From contig NC_079476.1 in assembly GCF_026230105.1 (NCBI RefSeq), positions 455,209-519,208 of the forward strand: 64,000 bases of DNA, in the 5' to 3' direction. Source of the DNA: Diorhabda sublineata. Lineage: Eukaryota; Arthropoda; Insecta; Coleoptera; Chrysomelidae. Every line of letters starts with the position of its first letter. Positions within the stretch are counted from its first letter, which is position 1. This document shows positions 63,052 through 64,000 of this stretch, piece after piece. The notes beneath the pieces are model-generated. The model saw only the letters and a list, made by a program, of their open reading frames with translations, had not been told where the DNA came from and did not search any database. The position numbers and the translations under genes were made by a program.

Positions 63052-63970
63052 CTATTTATTCGTAATCCATAGCAATGATTTCACTTTATCTTGCAACCAG
63101 GAAACATTTTTGCGTAACCACTGGATCATCTTCGTGATTGGTGAAAAATTAGAGGAGGATCCCAGCTGCCTCTTGTCTGGATCTGGAACAAATTCTTCTT
63201 GGTTACTATCTTCCTCTTCATTAACAACTTCCACTGAAACTGCAGCTGTGCTGTCAACTGCTTCATCGACGGTTTCATAATCCTGCAGCTTTTCAGATTC
63301 ATAAACACTTGGAAGCACAAAGTGTTGTGCGCAAACTCATAAAGTCAAGTCATTATCGTCATCTTCTTTTGTCGCTTGGTTCTCCATCAATCTTGATCGA
63401 ATGTTTTATCGTCTTTTCTATCACCCCTTCCTCCATCATGTTCTACGGTTAAAAATCTTCTTCGGTTCAAGACTTTCTTTGACACTTTTGGTTTATTGGT
63501 TCCACTGGTGGTGTTGACTAGTAAGAAACAATGTTCTACCTTTTTGAAGATCGACGGTTAAGCTCAGAATACCATTCTCTTATTCCTTCTTCAAGAATTT
63601 GAGAGGTTATCCACGCGTTGTGTTTTTTTTACCAGTCATGTTTACATTAAAGTTTTGTTCAGTATCAGTTTCGACAACATTGAAGATTTCTTTTGCAGAA
63701 TATCAGGACACACTTTCTCCAACTAGCCATCTATAACATCACGAACATCTCCACTAACCTGACCATAATTTATGTTGAAACGTTGCTTCCAAACTCTGCT
63801 TTTGTTTTGAAAAGTGGTCGAGAAATTTGGATGAAGTTCATTCGCTACTGTTGAAACTAGCATAGAACAGCAAGACCTACATTTTTGGTCTGTGATTGAC
63901 GCATTTTCTTCTTATCGCTCCCTTGAATCAGGCCACTTTTTTCTATCTTCTCAAATCGTAGCCACAGTGG
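63052..63970 (-). mobile_element. Tigger/pogo transposase fossil, extending off the right edge
   Basis: FPNPLWLRFEKIEKSGLIQG (63930) and NKSRVWKQRFNINYGQVSGD then VRDV (63735-63810) are the CENP-B-type helix-turn-helix regions. PDIL then EIFNVVETDTEQNFNV (63640-63700) echoes the first catalytic block, with NADETG decayed to NVVETD. The acidic end, YETVDEAVDSTAAVSVEVVN then EEEDSNQEE (63130-63280), is the usual C-terminal tail. The catalytic core between is missing. Confidence 0.68.
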
Positions 63971-64000
63971 ATTGGGGAAGTCCTGTACGTCGAGAACATC

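Noticed and set aside
63052..63318. Acidic 88-codon - strand frame as an ITFG2 exon or separate gene
   Set aside because: It lacks a suitable splice context for ITFG2 and its acidic tail fits the C-terminus of the adjacent Tigger/pogo fossil on the same strand.

Overview
The window is eukaryotic, AT-rich DNA from an insect. The evidence is an orthodenticle (Otx-type) gene with insect-style exons, short TTAGG-type repeats, and a dense crowd of decayed insect transposons: mariner, hAT-type MITEs, non-LTR retrotransposons, Penelope-like and Tigger/pogo. A beetle or another holometabolous insect is plausible, but the order cannot be fixed from this sequence alone.

Two cellular genes are well supported. 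(1) orthodenticle/ocelliless (otd) on the + strand: six coding exons, 40659-40758, 43400-43551, 51628-51797, 53284-53392, 54123-54338 and 56887-56967. They join in frame to a 275-residue protein with a complete K50 homeodomain and a C-terminal tail on its own small last exon. A possible upstream exon lies at 24594-24631. (2) The 3' half of ITFG2, a subunit of the KICSTOR complex, on the - strand: exons 61702-61935, 61411-61648 and 59680-59868; its 5' exons are beyond the window or were not recognised. The two genes converge tail to tail about 2.7 kb apart.

Bases 1-40,000 contain no other convincing cellular gene. They form a graveyard of mobile elements: at least ten mariner fragments from several lineages, LINE reverse-transcriptase pieces (about 9.7, 16.4-18.0 and 24.7-25.2 kb), a Penelope-like GIY-YIG fragment (25.7 kb), a decayed KRBA2/Ginger-type integrase gene (35.2-36.1 kb), a tRNA-like SINE head (36.5 kb) and a 335-bp tandem repeat (37.0-37.9 kb). 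Well-bounded non-autonomous elements include a 1391-bp element with 8-bp target duplications at 27375-28765, a 213-bp hAT MITE at 32808-33020, a 621-bp inverted-repeat element at 18025-18645, and a roughly 0.9-kb fold-back near 30.4 kb.

The otd introns are themselves invaded: a mariner, a 112-bp tandem repeat split by a pseudogene, a TAA-flanked MITE, a 2.8-kb inverted-repeat bracket, Penelope and LINE remnants. The ends beyond otd hold another mariner-type element (58.7-59.6 kb) and a Tigger/pogo fossil running off the right edge.

The most unusual items are the 1391-bp element, which carries a single C2H2 zinc-finger reading frame broken by one stop; the otd reading frame staying open upstream of its conserved start and joining in frame to a distant candidate micro-exon; and two tandem arrays each interrupted by an insertion of about 1 kb.
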